Positions 15,927-23,473 of a DNA stretch of 64,000 nt are shown in pieces; position 1 is the first letter of the stretch, and each line of letters starts with the position of its first letter. The notes beneath the pieces were generated by a model that worked only from the letters and a program-made list of their open reading frames with translations, was not told the DNA's origin and searched no databases. Source of the stretch: Lysinibacillus_B sp031181585 (GTDB lineage Bacteria; Bacillota; Bacilli; Bacillales_A; Planococcaceae); NCBI RefSeq assembly GCF_047301505.1, contig NZ_CP154840.1:310001-374000 (forward strand), written 5' to 3'. A program made the position numbers and the translations under genes.

Positions 15927-16424
15927 ATGAGTGAAGTATCGACTACCACTTTGAAAATGACAAGAAGTTTTGATGTAGCACCTGAAAGGGTTTTTGATGC
16001 ATGGTTGAATTCAAAAATGATGAGAAAATGGTTTTTTACATTAGAAGGGACCAATAAGGTAGCACAAAATAATCCTCAAGCAGGTGGTACTTGGGAAATT
16101 GTTGACCATAGGGGAGGAAAGGATTACCGTGCGATTGGGGAGTACCTTGAAATTGATTCTGCGAAAAAAATCGTGTTTACTTTTAAGATGCCACAATTCA
16201 GCGAATTAGTTGATACGATTACAGTTGAGCTAAAAGAGCTCCACCAAGCCTGTGAGATGACGTTCACACAAGTGATCCATGTTGCTCATGAAGAAAATTG
16301 GACAGAGTCCGATATTGAAAAATCTGTTGCGGAGCATTACGATGGATCTGAACATGGCTGGGATTTGATGTTTATGGGGCTTAAAGAATTACTTGAGACA
16401 GAAGAAATTAGCTATAAAGGTTAG
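15927..16424 (+). CDS. SRPBCC/AHSA1-domain protein
   Basis: 165 residues covering one SRPBCC (START-like) domain of the Aha1 C-terminal type. It opens with TRSFDVAPERVFDAWLNSKMM, then WFFTLEG, GGTWEIVD and YRAIGEYLEI, and ends in a long C-terminal helix HGWDLMFMGLKELLE. These domains form a hydrophobic pocket for a small ligand; in Bacillales they are often stand-alone proteins of unknown ligand. Ribosome site ATAAGGAGTG precedes ATG 15927. Repeat copy 12 begins 99 bases downstream. Confidence 0.85.
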   Translation: MSEVSTTTLKMTRSFDVAPERVFDAWLNSKMMRKWFFTLEGTNKVAQNNPQAGGTWEIVDHRGGKDYRAIGEYLEIDSAKKIVFTFKMPQFSELVDTITVELKELHQACEMTFTQVIHVAHEENWTESDIEKSVAEHYDGSEHGWDLMFMGLKELLETEEISYKG

Positions 16425-16522
16425 AAACAGTTTAAGTAATTCAGATGATTGTTGAAGATCACAGATATGAAGTGATAAATCATTTTTATAAAAACTGATC
16501 ACAAGAGAAGAATCCATTTTGA

Positions 16523-16598
16523 GTTATTCCACAATCGGGTGCAATTCTTTAATAAAGAATGCGCCTTTTTCCATTAAAGGGGCATTTAATTGAATAAC
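16523..16598 (+). repeat. Island palindromic repeat, copy 12 (full length)
   Basis: GTTATTCCACAATCGGGTGC, inner hairpin AATTCTTTAATAAAGAAT, GCGCCTTTTTCCATTAAAGG, GGCATTTAATTGAATAAC. The inner hairpin plus TTTTT has the form of a terminator. Confidence 0.85.
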
Positions 16599-16657
16599 AC
16601 TAAACAAGAAATATTTAGATATTCATGTGAAATTCGATTAAGTTTGTGATGTAATGT

Positions 16658-16691
16658 ACTTAAACTAACGGAGCAGTTTGGTTAAACAATC
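16658..16691 (+). repeat. Island CTAACG-type element, copy 13
   Basis: TTAAACTAACGGAGCAG then TTTGGTTAAACAATCC: the same AACTAACGnGGCAG core as at 8.57 kb with a diverged right arm. Confidence 0.5.
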
Positions 16692-16778
16692 CGGTTTGTT
16701 ATAATTGTGATATATGGATGAGAGGATTAAATATACATATCGATACATCTGGTTTTTAAGGAAAGGGGAAATAAATAC

Positions 16779-17582
16779 ATGTCAATTTACCATAAAGTAA
16801 TCGGGGAAGGGTATCCCGTCGTTATGTTACATGGCTGGACACTTGATCATCAAGTGATGTTACATGCAATGGAACCGTTATTCCAGAATCGAAACAGTTG
16901 GAAGAGAATATATATAGACTTGCCGGGGATGGGCCATTCAGAGGCACAACCATCTATTCAGAACTCTAATGATATGTTAGAAGCAATTTTACGTCTATTG
17001 GAAGAGCTTATACCTAATCAACCGTTTATTCTTTGTGGTAATTCATATGGCGCATACATTGCCAGAGGCATAGCCCGTTCAAAGCAGGAAATGGTTCGTG
17101 GATTACTGCTGATGGCACCAATGACTGTACCTGAGTTTGATGAAAGGTTAGTACCGCCTCAGACAGTTCTCAAAAGAGACATCGATTTAATATCGAGTTT
17201 GTCTCCAGAGGATGCGGATGAATTTTGTTCCATGGGGGTAGTGCAAGGTCAAACTGAATGGAAGAGGTTTCAAAATGAAATTTTACTTCCTTCTAAACAA
17301 ACAAATAATGAATACTTAAATCACATTCGTCAAAATGGGTATGGTTTTACCTTCGACATTTCATCTAAACTTGAGTATCCCACGCTAATTATCACAGGGC
17401 GCCAGGATAATGTAGTCGGATACCACGATGCGTGGCGACTAATCGAGGATTATCCAAGGGCAACTTTTGCAGTTCTTGATATGGCTGGTCACAATCTACA
17501 AATCGAACAAAATGATGTGTTTAACGCATTAGTTCATAACTGGTTAGACAGACTTGAGTCGGAAAACTTTCTGCCGTTATAA
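16779..17582 (+). CDS. Alpha/beta-fold hydrolase
   Basis: 267 residues with a complete catalytic set: oxyanion-region HGW (18-20), nucleophile S89 in GNSYGAY, D210 in GRQDNVVG and H238 in MAGHNLQIE. The cap region is about 120-190. Relatives hydrolyse esters, lactones, epoxides or haloalkanes; the substrate is unknown. Start ATG 16779 has AAGGAAAGGGGAAA upstream. A single-gene unit, followed after 23 bases by a repeat element. Confidence 0.9.
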   Translation: MSIYHKVIGEGYPVVMLHGWTLDHQVMLHAMEPLFQNRNSWKRIYIDLPGMGHSEAQPSIQNSNDMLEAILRLLEELIPNQPFILCGNSYGAYIARGIARSKQEMVRGLLLMAPMTVPEFDERLVPPQTVLKRDIDLISSLSPEDADEFCSMGVVQGQTEWKRFQNEILLPSKQTNNEYLNHIRQNGYGFTFDISSKLEYPTLIITGRQDNVVGYHDAWRLIEDYPRATFAVLDMAGHNLQIEQNDVFNALVHNWLDRLESENFLPL

Positions 17583-17604
17583 CTTCTCATAGAATTTGAT
17601 TTCT

Positions 17605-17670
17605 TTTGAACTAACGGGTGTTTAGTGAGCTAACTATCTTCTACAATCGGGCGCAATTGTGGAACAACAC
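17605..17670 (+). repeat. Island repeat, copy 14 (CTAACG element plus minimal palindrome)
   Basis: TTGAACTAACGGGTGTTTAG then GAGCTAACTATC, followed by CTACAATCGGGCGC and AATTGTGGAACAAC. Both repeat types are side by side, as at 7.51 kb. Confidence 0.75.
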
Positions 17671-17719
17671 ATTTGGAAGTAATTACACTTTTTTATAAAA
17701 ATCTCATACTTAGCTGAAA

Positions 17720-17768
17720 TGAAAAACTTCATTTTAATCACTCTTATTTCAAAATGGAGTTTTTACAT
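17720..17768 (+). terminator. Rho-independent hairpin after the hydrolase unit
   Basis: AAAAACTTCATTTT faces AAAATGGAGTTTTT (one G-U pair). The rest of the gap to 17925 holds only an inverted repeat GGCGAAATT (17854-17862) / AATTTCGCC (17893-17901), next to the break point of the topB remnant. Confidence 0.7.
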
Positions 17769-17925
17769 TTGCCTTTAAATACGGATTAAGTAGAATTTCT
17801 TAATCTACCTTTATTCCAACACAACACTTATATTATTATTTCACCTATATAAAGGCGAAATTCGTACAACCTGGATAAAATCTAGATTAACAAATTTCGC
17901 CCATGCTATTGACAGGATACAGGGA

Positions 17926-18498
17926 TTAACGGCCACAATTCAACTGTGCATTAGAGCGTGTCGTCAAGGCCCGTGTTGCATTCAATCCAATATACCAATC
18001 TGCCTCCGAACGAGCTGCAGCTGCATGATACAGGTTCTCATATGCCTTTCCAGGTTTTAAGTTGTTGAAGCCTTCTTTAACCGCCTTGTCTGTTACGGAG
18101 GAAATCCATAGACGTTTGATCGGTTTATTGATCTTGGCCTTGGCGATAATCCAGCGTGCAGCAAGTTCACCTTCACGGTCTGTATCCGTTGCAATGATAC
18201 TCTCATTTATATCACTGCAATTTAGTCAGGATTTTACTGCATTAAATTGCTTGCCGGACCGCTTGATGACCGTCAATTTCAGTCGTTCAGGCAGCATCGG
18301 CAGGCCTTCTGAATTCCAATTTTTGTATTTGTTAGCATACTTTTCAGGATCGGCGAGCGTCATAAGATGCCCGAAAGCCCATGTCACGATGTATTGATCT
18401 CCTTCTAAAAAAACATTTCCTTTTTTGTTACACTTCAGTACATTCGCAATAGCAAGCACTACTGAGGGCTTTTCTGCTAAAACTAAGCTTTTTGCCAT
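17926..18498 (-). pseudogene. Truncated, nonsense-mutated paralogue of DNA topoisomerase III
   Basis: On the minus strand, ATG 18498 opens AKSLVLAEKPSVVLAIANV, closely following the TopB N-terminus through KQFNAVKS. An in-frame TGA (18226-18228) then replaces the conserved Gln. Past the stop the frame stays homologous: IIATDTDREGELAARWII, NKPIKRLWISSVTDKAVKEG, then AQLNCGR, and ends in TAA at 17926-17928. It covers about the first 190 of 728 residues and lacks the catalytic tyrosine. Sequence divergence from topB at 3934 shows it is not a recent copy. The orientation is opposite to topB. Confidence 0.92.
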
Positions 18499-18596
18499 TC
18501 TAAATAGCCTTTCTTGCATCCTTACTGTAAATATATAGCATAGTGACTCGGTTTAAGCATTTTATCATTTCCTTATTTGCTCAAGCGTGAAACAGG

Positions 18597-18632
18597 AAAA
18601 AATGACTCCGGCGGCATGCGGGAGTCATTTTC
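18597..18632 (-). terminator. Bidirectional hairpin between topB remnant and channel gene
   Basis: AAAAAATGACTCC and GGAGTCATTTT enclose GGCGGCATGC. It lies about 135 bases downstream of the channel gene (minus strand) and may end its transcript. Confidence 0.6.
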
Positions 18633-18766
18633 AATCTTTATAAAAAAGCAAGTCCTTGTCATAGAAATAACGTAAAAGGATGAGCCCTGCCTGTATGAAA
18701 ATACCGCTCGCTGTTTTACCGCTGTTCTTACATTGCAGCGTCCTTTCCCTATCGAGACAAAGAGAC

Positions 18767-19135
18767 TTATTTATTTTGGGAAGGATTTTCACCATTTTCC
18801 GAGGAGCTTTTGAAATCGACATCTAGAACTGCTTTACCGATGATGCCGATTAATCCAATCATAACCCCGACGCCTACAATCAAATACATCATTGTAAAAA
18901 TTTTTCCGACTGTCGTAATGGGGGATAGACCGATTTCTACACTGCTGGGAATCAAGCTTACTACAGCAAAATAAATAGCATCTATATACGCCCATCCTTC
19001 AATTTTCGAATAAAATAATGTACCCGATAAAACAATGAGGAATAGGGTAGCAATCAACGATTTACATATAGGCTGCTTAATTGCTTTTATTAAAGCCTTC
19101 AACAGTCTTTTTGCTGTTAAGAAAAATGAAATCAT
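18767..19135 (-). CDS. Two-helix K+-channel-like protein with altered selectivity filter
   Basis: 122 residues with the Ion_trans_2 layout: outer helix (about 26-42), pore region AYIDAIYFAVVSL, and inner helix IFTMMYLIVGVGVMIGLIGII (about 79-100). Where potassium channels have TTVGYGD, this protein has PSSVEIG (63-69), then LSPITTVGKIF as in normal channels. The fold is clear; K+ selectivity is doubtful. No cytoplasmic RCK domain. GAAAGGAC precedes the ATG at 19135. It stands apart from the regulator gene upstream. Confidence 0.75.
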   Translation of the reverse strand: MISFFLTAKRLLKALIKAIKQPICKSLIATLFLIVLSGTLFYSKIEGWAYIDAIYFAVVSLIPSSVEIGLSPITTVGKIFTMMYLIVGVGVMIGLIGIIGKAVLDVDFKSSSENGENPSQNK

Positions 19136-19199
19136 CTATAGGTCCTTTCGGTGAATGATAGTGGAATAGAAACTGTTTTGAATGTAAAGAATCGATAGT

Positions 19200-19739
19200 T
19201 TAAATTTCTTCCTTCCGAATATGCTCAATGAGCCTTTCTAAAAATTGTATCGAGCCCTCTATTTTATATTTTGAATAGTCTTCCAGGAAATTCACAAATA
19301 CTTTCTTTTCAGGTTCAACAGGAAAATGGCCGTCAAGCGTCGCTAGATATTCTCTTTTTTGTTTAAGAGAGCTTAATTTTTTCTCGATCAGTGAAATGGC
19401 TTTATCACGGTCTATATACTTCATATTGGCTAGGCCAATCACCATATCTCCAATCGTTTCTGCATTTTCAAATAGTTTATATATTTTTTTTGGCAATACT
19501 TCCCGTCCTTTAGCCGTAATGGCAAATACCTGCTTATCTGGACGGTTCTCCTCTTTAATTACCTCTTTGGCCTCAATAAAACCTTGTTTTGCTAATGATT
19601 CAAAATGATAGTACAGCTTACTCTCCGTTAGACCATTTACTGTGTCAAGAGGCTGCAATGCTGAGATTTGCTTCTTCAGTTTATATGGATACGTGTTTTC
19701 TTCCATCAGCTTGCTTAGAATAAAAATTTGAATTGCCAT
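19200..19739 (-). CDS. PadR-family transcriptional regulator
   Basis: 179 residues. The N-terminal winged helix includes QIFILSKLMEENTYPYKL, LTESKLYYHFESLAKQGFI (recognition helix) and AITAKGREVLPK. A long helical C-terminal dimerisation region follows (KAISLIEKKLSSLKQKREYL). This is the larger PadR-s1/AphA-like class. AAAGGAG lies upstream of ATG 19739. It follows the YhgE-type gene after 43 bases, so it is likely the last gene of that operon and its repressor. Confidence 0.88.
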   Translation of the reverse strand: MAIQIFILSKLMEENTYPYKLKKQISALQPLDTVNGLTESKLYYHFESLAKQGFIEAKEVIKEENRPDKQVFAITAKGREVLPKKIYKLFENAETIGDMVIGLANMKYIDRDKAISLIEKKLSSLKQKREYLATLDGHFPVEPEKKVFVNFLEDYSKYKIEGSIQFLERLIEHIRKEEI

Positions 19740-19782
19740 ATTTTACGCTCCTTTGGCAAGTAATACTTTCATTGTAGCAAAA

Positions 19783-20958
19783 TTAAGCTTGTACTTCAGT
19801 AGAATTCATTGATGGCGCAGCTTCTGCAACAGGCAGCGGTTTATGGAAAAATCGTACAATCAAGATGTTGATCAGCATGGCAGCGATCCCTACAGCAGCT
19901 AATCCGAAAATGTAAGGGCTCACGCTTGCACTGCCATAAATATTGGCAAAGTATGCTTGCACGGAGTAATACATTGGTGTAATATGGCTGACCCATTCAA
20001 AAGGCGTGTACATCATATCGCGTGTCAACGTCGCTCCGTTGGCAATCGTTTGTGTTAATAAAATAGGAATATTAACGATCATTCCTGCTTCACCAATCAG
20101 AAGAACAAAGATGGCTGTGAAGTTGAAGTTAACCCAGTAGTTTAGGATTTGTTGCCCTAAAATCGGCAGGAACAAATCCCCGCCTAGATCATTAATGCCA
20201 TATGCCACACCTGTTGAAGCTAGTGCCGCCAAAATACCAATAAACACCGCTGTCAATTGCATGTAGATGAATAGGCGTGTTTTACTCGCTTTCCCACGGC
20301 TGGCTTTAAAAGCTCCGACTAACTGCATCGCTGCAATCATAGCTCCCACATATAAAGCCATTGTTAGAAACATAGGAAGCATATTATTGTGCATACCGTC
20401 CGGAATGTCATTGATTGTTACAACATTTGGGATATAAGTATTTTCAATCATCTCGGCCATTGCCCGGGCTTGCTCTTCAGGTACGTTAAAATTCATCAAC
20501 ATCCCCTGAGCTGTTTGCTGTGAAAACTGAGTGCTTAATTGATTATTAATTTGCGATACAACTTGTGCCATGGACGATGAAACGACAGTAGCTGCTGCCT
20601 CATTCATTGTAAAATCTATACTCGATGATATCTCGCCATTCTGCAGGTCGGCTGAAAATGTTTTCGGGATATGCACAACCAGCGCTAAATCATTTTCCTC
20701 TAATTGCTCGAGAGCCGTTTTATTAGAAATATCTTTTTCTATTTTTTTAAATGGCAGCTGTTCTGCTAAGCTATCCGCAATTTGTCCTCCATACTCTCCT
20801 TCATCATCATTGATGATAGCAATCGGCAGCCGATCGATATTTCCTGGAATAGCTGTATAACCTGGCAAGAAAATTCCCAGCATACATACTGCATAAAAAA
20901 TCCCCATAAAAATAGAGGCGATAGCGCCTTTGCTCTTGAGAAACTCTGTAAACTTCAT
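19783..20958 (-). CDS. YhgE/Pip-type ABC-2-like membrane protein
   Basis: 391 residues. One N-terminal helix (about 12-33) is followed by a large extracytoplasmic domain (LPIAIINDDEGEYGGQIADSL, DLALVVHIPKTFSADLQNG), then five or six helices from about residue 195. This is the YhgE/Pip layout shared with ABC-2 permeases such as YhaP. Relatives act in export of lipids, toxins (ESX/EsaA-like phage receptors) or drugs; no ATPase is adjacent. Control by the neighbouring PadR is likely because of the dyad in the promoter region. Confidence 0.8.
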   Translation of the reverse strand: MKFTEFLKSKGAIASIFMGIFYAVCMLGIFLPGYTAIPGNIDRLPIAIINDDEGEYGGQIADSLAEQLPFKKIEKDISNKTALEQLEENDLALVVHIPKTFSADLQNGEISSSIDFTMNEAAATVVSSSMAQVVSQINNQLSTQFSQQTAQGMLMNFNVPEEQARAMAEMIENTYIPNVVTINDIPDGMHNNMLPMFLTMALYVGAMIAAMQLVGAFKASRGKASKTRLFIYMQLTAVFIGILAALASTGVAYGINDLGGDLFLPILGQQILNYWVNFNFTAIFVLLIGEAGMIVNIPILLTQTIANGATLTRDMMYTPFEWVSHITPMYYSVQAYFANIYGSASVSPYIFGLAAVGIAAMLINILIVRFFHKPLPVAEAAPSMNSTEVQA

Positions 20959-21011
20959 TTGTTATATCCTTTCAATTCATGACTTTTCATCATTTAGTTA
21001 GTATAATTAAA

Positions 21012-21043
21012 ATAGTTTAATTTGAGTAGTTAATTTAAACTAT
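21012..21043 (-). promoter_or_regulatory. Candidate PadR operator in the yhgE-like promoter region
   Basis: A perfect 9-bp inverted repeat ATAGTTTAA (21012-21020) / TTAAACTAT (21035-21043), 54-85 bases upstream of the start. TATACT on the minus strand lies just downstream and could be the -10. PadR proteins typically bind such dyads in their own promoter; binding here is inferred. Confidence 0.5.
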
Positions 21044-21058
21044 GTTTGCTATTCTACA

Positions 21059-21392
21059 AAATCTTTATTCTATTTTCAATGAAAAGGAAGCAGACTTAGT
21101 ATTTTTTTCTTTATTGTTTGTCGAAGTTGTGAAGATAACATCAGCCACATGACAGAAAGTAAAGGGTGATTGTCCCAGTAATAAGCAAGGTATAAAAGAG
21201 ATAAGAATAGAAAGCTTAAAACAAAATTCATCTTTATTTCTATTCCAATGGAGAAATTGCTTACTGAAGGAGAATGCCCATTGTCAACGGGCACATTAGC
21301 TGGATTCTAAGAATGTAAAAAGGGAACTAGTTAGATTACAAGAGGATGAATAGAACTGGTTATTTATAGGGATTTCCACGAAAAGTATAAAT
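21059..21392. other. Intergenic region without supported gene
   Basis: About 330 bases. The only candidate frame (minus strand, 21076-21294, one hydrophobic helix) has no ribosome site at either possible start, so it is not annotated. Confidence 0.5.
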
Positions 21393-21430
21393 AAAAGAGG
21401 CTGTCGAATCGTGGGACAGCCTCTTTTCCT
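21393..21430 (-). terminator. Rho-independent terminator of the DUF202 gene
   Basis: Perfect 13-bp stem AAAAGAGGCTGTC / GACAGCCTCTTTT, with T-rich DNA on both sides so it can work in either direction; 37 bases after the minus-strand stop. Confidence 0.8.
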
Positions 21431-21466
21431 ATTGTTTCTACTATAGTAAAGGGGACATGATAAGTC

Positions 21467-21841
21467 TTAAAAAAGCAGGAAGAAATAAAAGAGGATAAGT
21501 AAAATCATAATACCAAGCATGATGGAGATAAGCGTAATGTGCCGATCGGAGGGATAGAATTTCTCTTCCATAATATAGCGGCGCTTTTTTTTATAATTCC
21601 TAGTCGTAGTGATAATGATGACAAATCCAAATATGCAGGCAAAGATTCCTACAAGTACAGATAGTATATCAATTAAAGGGTCACGTATATTTCCAATCGT
21701 GAAATGGAGGCTGGTTGCCAGGAAGCCTACTCCAACAATAGAGATAGCGGTCCGTATCCAAGCAAGATAGGTTCGTTCGTTTGCCAGGTGCTGCTGGGCA
21801 TATTTCAACTGCTGCTTTGCTTCTTCTTCAGTCAATGACAT
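21467..21841 (-). CDS. DUF202 (YidH-like) membrane protein
   Basis: 124 residues. It has the DUF202 hallmark ANERTYLAWIRTAISIVGVG (residues 20-39), followed by two more helices (about 57-77 and 103-123). A cytoplasmic linker includes NYKKKRRYIMEEKFYPSDRH. The family is common in Bacillales and of unknown function. AGAAGGAGGAAATG precedes the start. A monocistronic unit. Confidence 0.88.
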   Translation of the reverse strand: MSLTEEEAKQQLKYAQQHLANERTYLAWIRTAISIVGVGFLATSLHFTIGNIRDPLIDILSVLVGIFACIFGFVIIITTTRNYKKKRRYIMEEKFYPSDRHITLISIMLGIMILLILFYFFLLF

Positions 21842-22119
21842 TTCCTCCTTCTATTGAAAGTCATTTCATGGTAGTGAATTGCTGAGTTCTTCTATTATAA
21901 ACTGTTTTGAATAGGAAAGTGAAAAATAGACGTTAATAAGAGGGGATTTTATTGAGTCTTTTGAACTGGTTTTGTTTTCAAAGAAAGAAGGGGAAAAGTA
22001 ATTTATGGATTTATTTATCTGGTTATTAGGAATTATTTGTAATCACGGCCCATATAATTTCGAATAAAGAGCCGATAAAAATCATAAATGGAATCCAAAG
22101 GCTGAGGAGGTGGAGAAAA

Positions 22120-22725
22120 ATGAAACTGCCGCAATTGTTAAGTAGTTCAACCATAGAGATCGAAGCTCGGAAGCGTGCGCTGCAAAAACGTGAAGCAGGA
22201 CAAGCATATCGTAAAAATGCACAATATCAATCACCGAAAAACCCATTACTCGAGGCTTTGGAGAATTTACTTTCCGGAAAGACAGAAAGAGATTTGCATA
22301 CGACGGGTCAAGAAAAAAGAGCAATAGATGGATTATTTGTAAAAGATCCCTTCAGTGAGAAGGAGCAATTTGAAAATGACCAAAACCTTGCACTGAAATC
22401 AGCGGTACCAACTTCGCATGAAGTGCCGCGAGTAACCGATGTGCCAAATGTACAGGAAGAAGCAGGGCAGCAAGAAGAGTCAACGAATGATGAGAAGCTG
22501 GTCAATTTTTCAGAAGCTGAAAAGGTAGAAGTACCCGAGCGTTTTATAGGCAGCTTTGCTGAGCGTAATTCCTCACAAGGAATGTCATTGTCTGGACGCC
22601 CAATTGAAGATAGGGGATATCAACGCCTATTCCAGCTGGCAAGTGTAAACTATTCAAACCATATTGCAATGGTGAAAAATGGCTATCGTTCATTCGATGA
22701 ACCGACATTTTCTAAAACAGCATAA
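22120..22725 (+). CDS. Hypothetical protein, largely disordered
   Basis: 201 residues with charged, low-complexity composition: Lys/Arg-rich N-terminus (EARKRALQKREAGQAYRKN), Glu/Asp/Gln-rich middle, and a more ordered end (YQRLFQLASVNYSNHIAMVKNGY). No signal peptide or membrane segment. CTGAGGAGGTGGAG is a strong ribosome site before ATG 22120. Not recognised. Closed by its own terminator. Confidence 0.75.
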   Translation: MKLPQLLSSSTIEIEARKRALQKREAGQAYRKNAQYQSPKNPLLEALENLLSGKTERDLHTTGQEKRAIDGLFVKDPFSEKEQFENDQNLALKSAVPTSHEVPRVTDVPNVQEEAGQQEESTNDEKLVNFSEAEKVEVPERFIGSFAERNSSQGMSLSGRPIEDRGYQRLFQLASVNYSNHIAMVKNGYRSFDEPTFSKTA

Positions 22726-22733
22726 TAGCTTGG

Positions 22734-22779
22734 AAGACATGAACGAAACCGCTGATGCGGTATTCTTCATGTCTTTTTA
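22734..22779 (+). terminator. Rho-independent terminator
   Basis: AAGACATGAA faces TTCATGTCTT, with an inner ACCGC/GCGGT stem and TTTTT after it. Confidence 0.8.
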
Positions 22780-22794
22780 TCATTATTAGGCTGT

Positions 22795-22822
22795 TTGGCT
22801 TGTTGGGTCTTTGCGCTATAAT
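22795..22822 (+). promoter_or_regulatory. SigA-type promoter of ybaK
   Basis: TTGGCT (22795-22800), 16-bp spacer, TATAAT (22817-22822), 27 bases before the start codon. Confidence 0.65.
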
Positions 22823-22848
22823 AAGTGAAAAGAAAGAGGGGGATAAGG

Positions 22849-23334
22849 ATGGCAAAAAAAGCTGCCAAAACGAATGCAGTACGGTTAATCGAGCAGCAAA
22901 AGGTACCTTATGAGTTGTTTGAATATACATCAGAAGATGGGCAGGCAGTGGATGGAATAACAGTTGCAGGAAAAATAGGTCAGCCTGTTGCCGCTGTGTT
23001 TAAAACGTTGCTCGCTACGGCCGGAACAAACCGCTATTATGTGTTCGTTGTTCCTGTAGCCTCCGAGCTTCATTTAAAAATGGCTGCAAAAGCCGCTGGT
23101 GAAAAGAAGATTGAAATGCTGGCGGTGAAGGAGCTTCAAAATGTAACGGGTTACGTGCGCGGCGGTTGTTCACCCGTCGGTATGAAGAAATTATTCCCGA
23201 CATTTATAGATGCTTCGGCAGAATCACTTGAAGAGATCATTGTGAGCGCAGGCAAAATTGGCATGCAGGTTAAGCTTACCCCAGCGGATTTGGCAAAGAT
23301 TACGAAAGCAGCATTTGCTCCGCTGACGGATTGA
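22849..23334 (+). CDS. ybaK: Cys-tRNA(Pro) deacylase (YbaK/EbsC)
   Basis: 161 residues from ATG 22849. YbaK fold with AKKAAKTNAVRLIEQQKVPYEL (first strand and helix), VFKTLLATAG carrying the conserved lysine, and the signature TGYVRGGCSPVGMKKLFPTFID (109-130). The enzyme hydrolyses Cys mis-attached to tRNA(Pro) by prolyl-tRNA synthetase, in trans. The start is chosen because AAAGAGGGGG/AAGGA lies just upstream; an earlier in-frame ATG (22825) lies in the promoter spacer. Single gene. Confidence 0.92.
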   Translation: MAKKAAKTNAVRLIEQQKVPYELFEYTSEDGQAVDGITVAGKIGQPVAAVFKTLLATAGTNRYYVFVVPVASELHLKMAAKAAGEKKIEMLAVKELQNVTGYVRGGCSPVGMKKLFPTFIDASAESLEEIIVSAGKIGMQVKLTPADLAKITKAAFAPLTD

Positions 23335-23473
23335 TCATCAGTCCTCGGGTGAGAAGTGTGACATCGTGTTTGTAGACTTCCATTCATTTTTCTATTTAAA
23401 TCTCACTCTATAAGGAATATAATCGATTCATCTACAACTAGAAAGATGACAATCTTTAGAAGGAAGGTACATC

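Noticed and set aside
6923..17670. CRISPR array
   Set aside because: The repeats are separated by whole genes, vary in length and are not spaced by uniform spacers.
18062..18397. Plus-strand open frame of 111 codons
   Set aside because: It is antisense to the topB remnant, whose minus-strand reading is clearly homologous to TopB.
18631..18822. Minus-strand 63-codon frame
   Set aside because: Overlaps the end of the channel gene in another frame, has no ribosome site and no protein-like pattern.
21076..21294. Minus-strand 72-codon frame with one hydrophobic segment
   Set aside because: No Shine-Dalgarno before either possible ATG; AT-rich DNA easily gives such hydrophobic frames.
22004..22066. 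20-codon frame starting ATG 22004
   Set aside because: AAGGGGAAAAG precedes it, but the peptide is very short and shows no recognisable feature; it may be leader noise before the 22120 gene.
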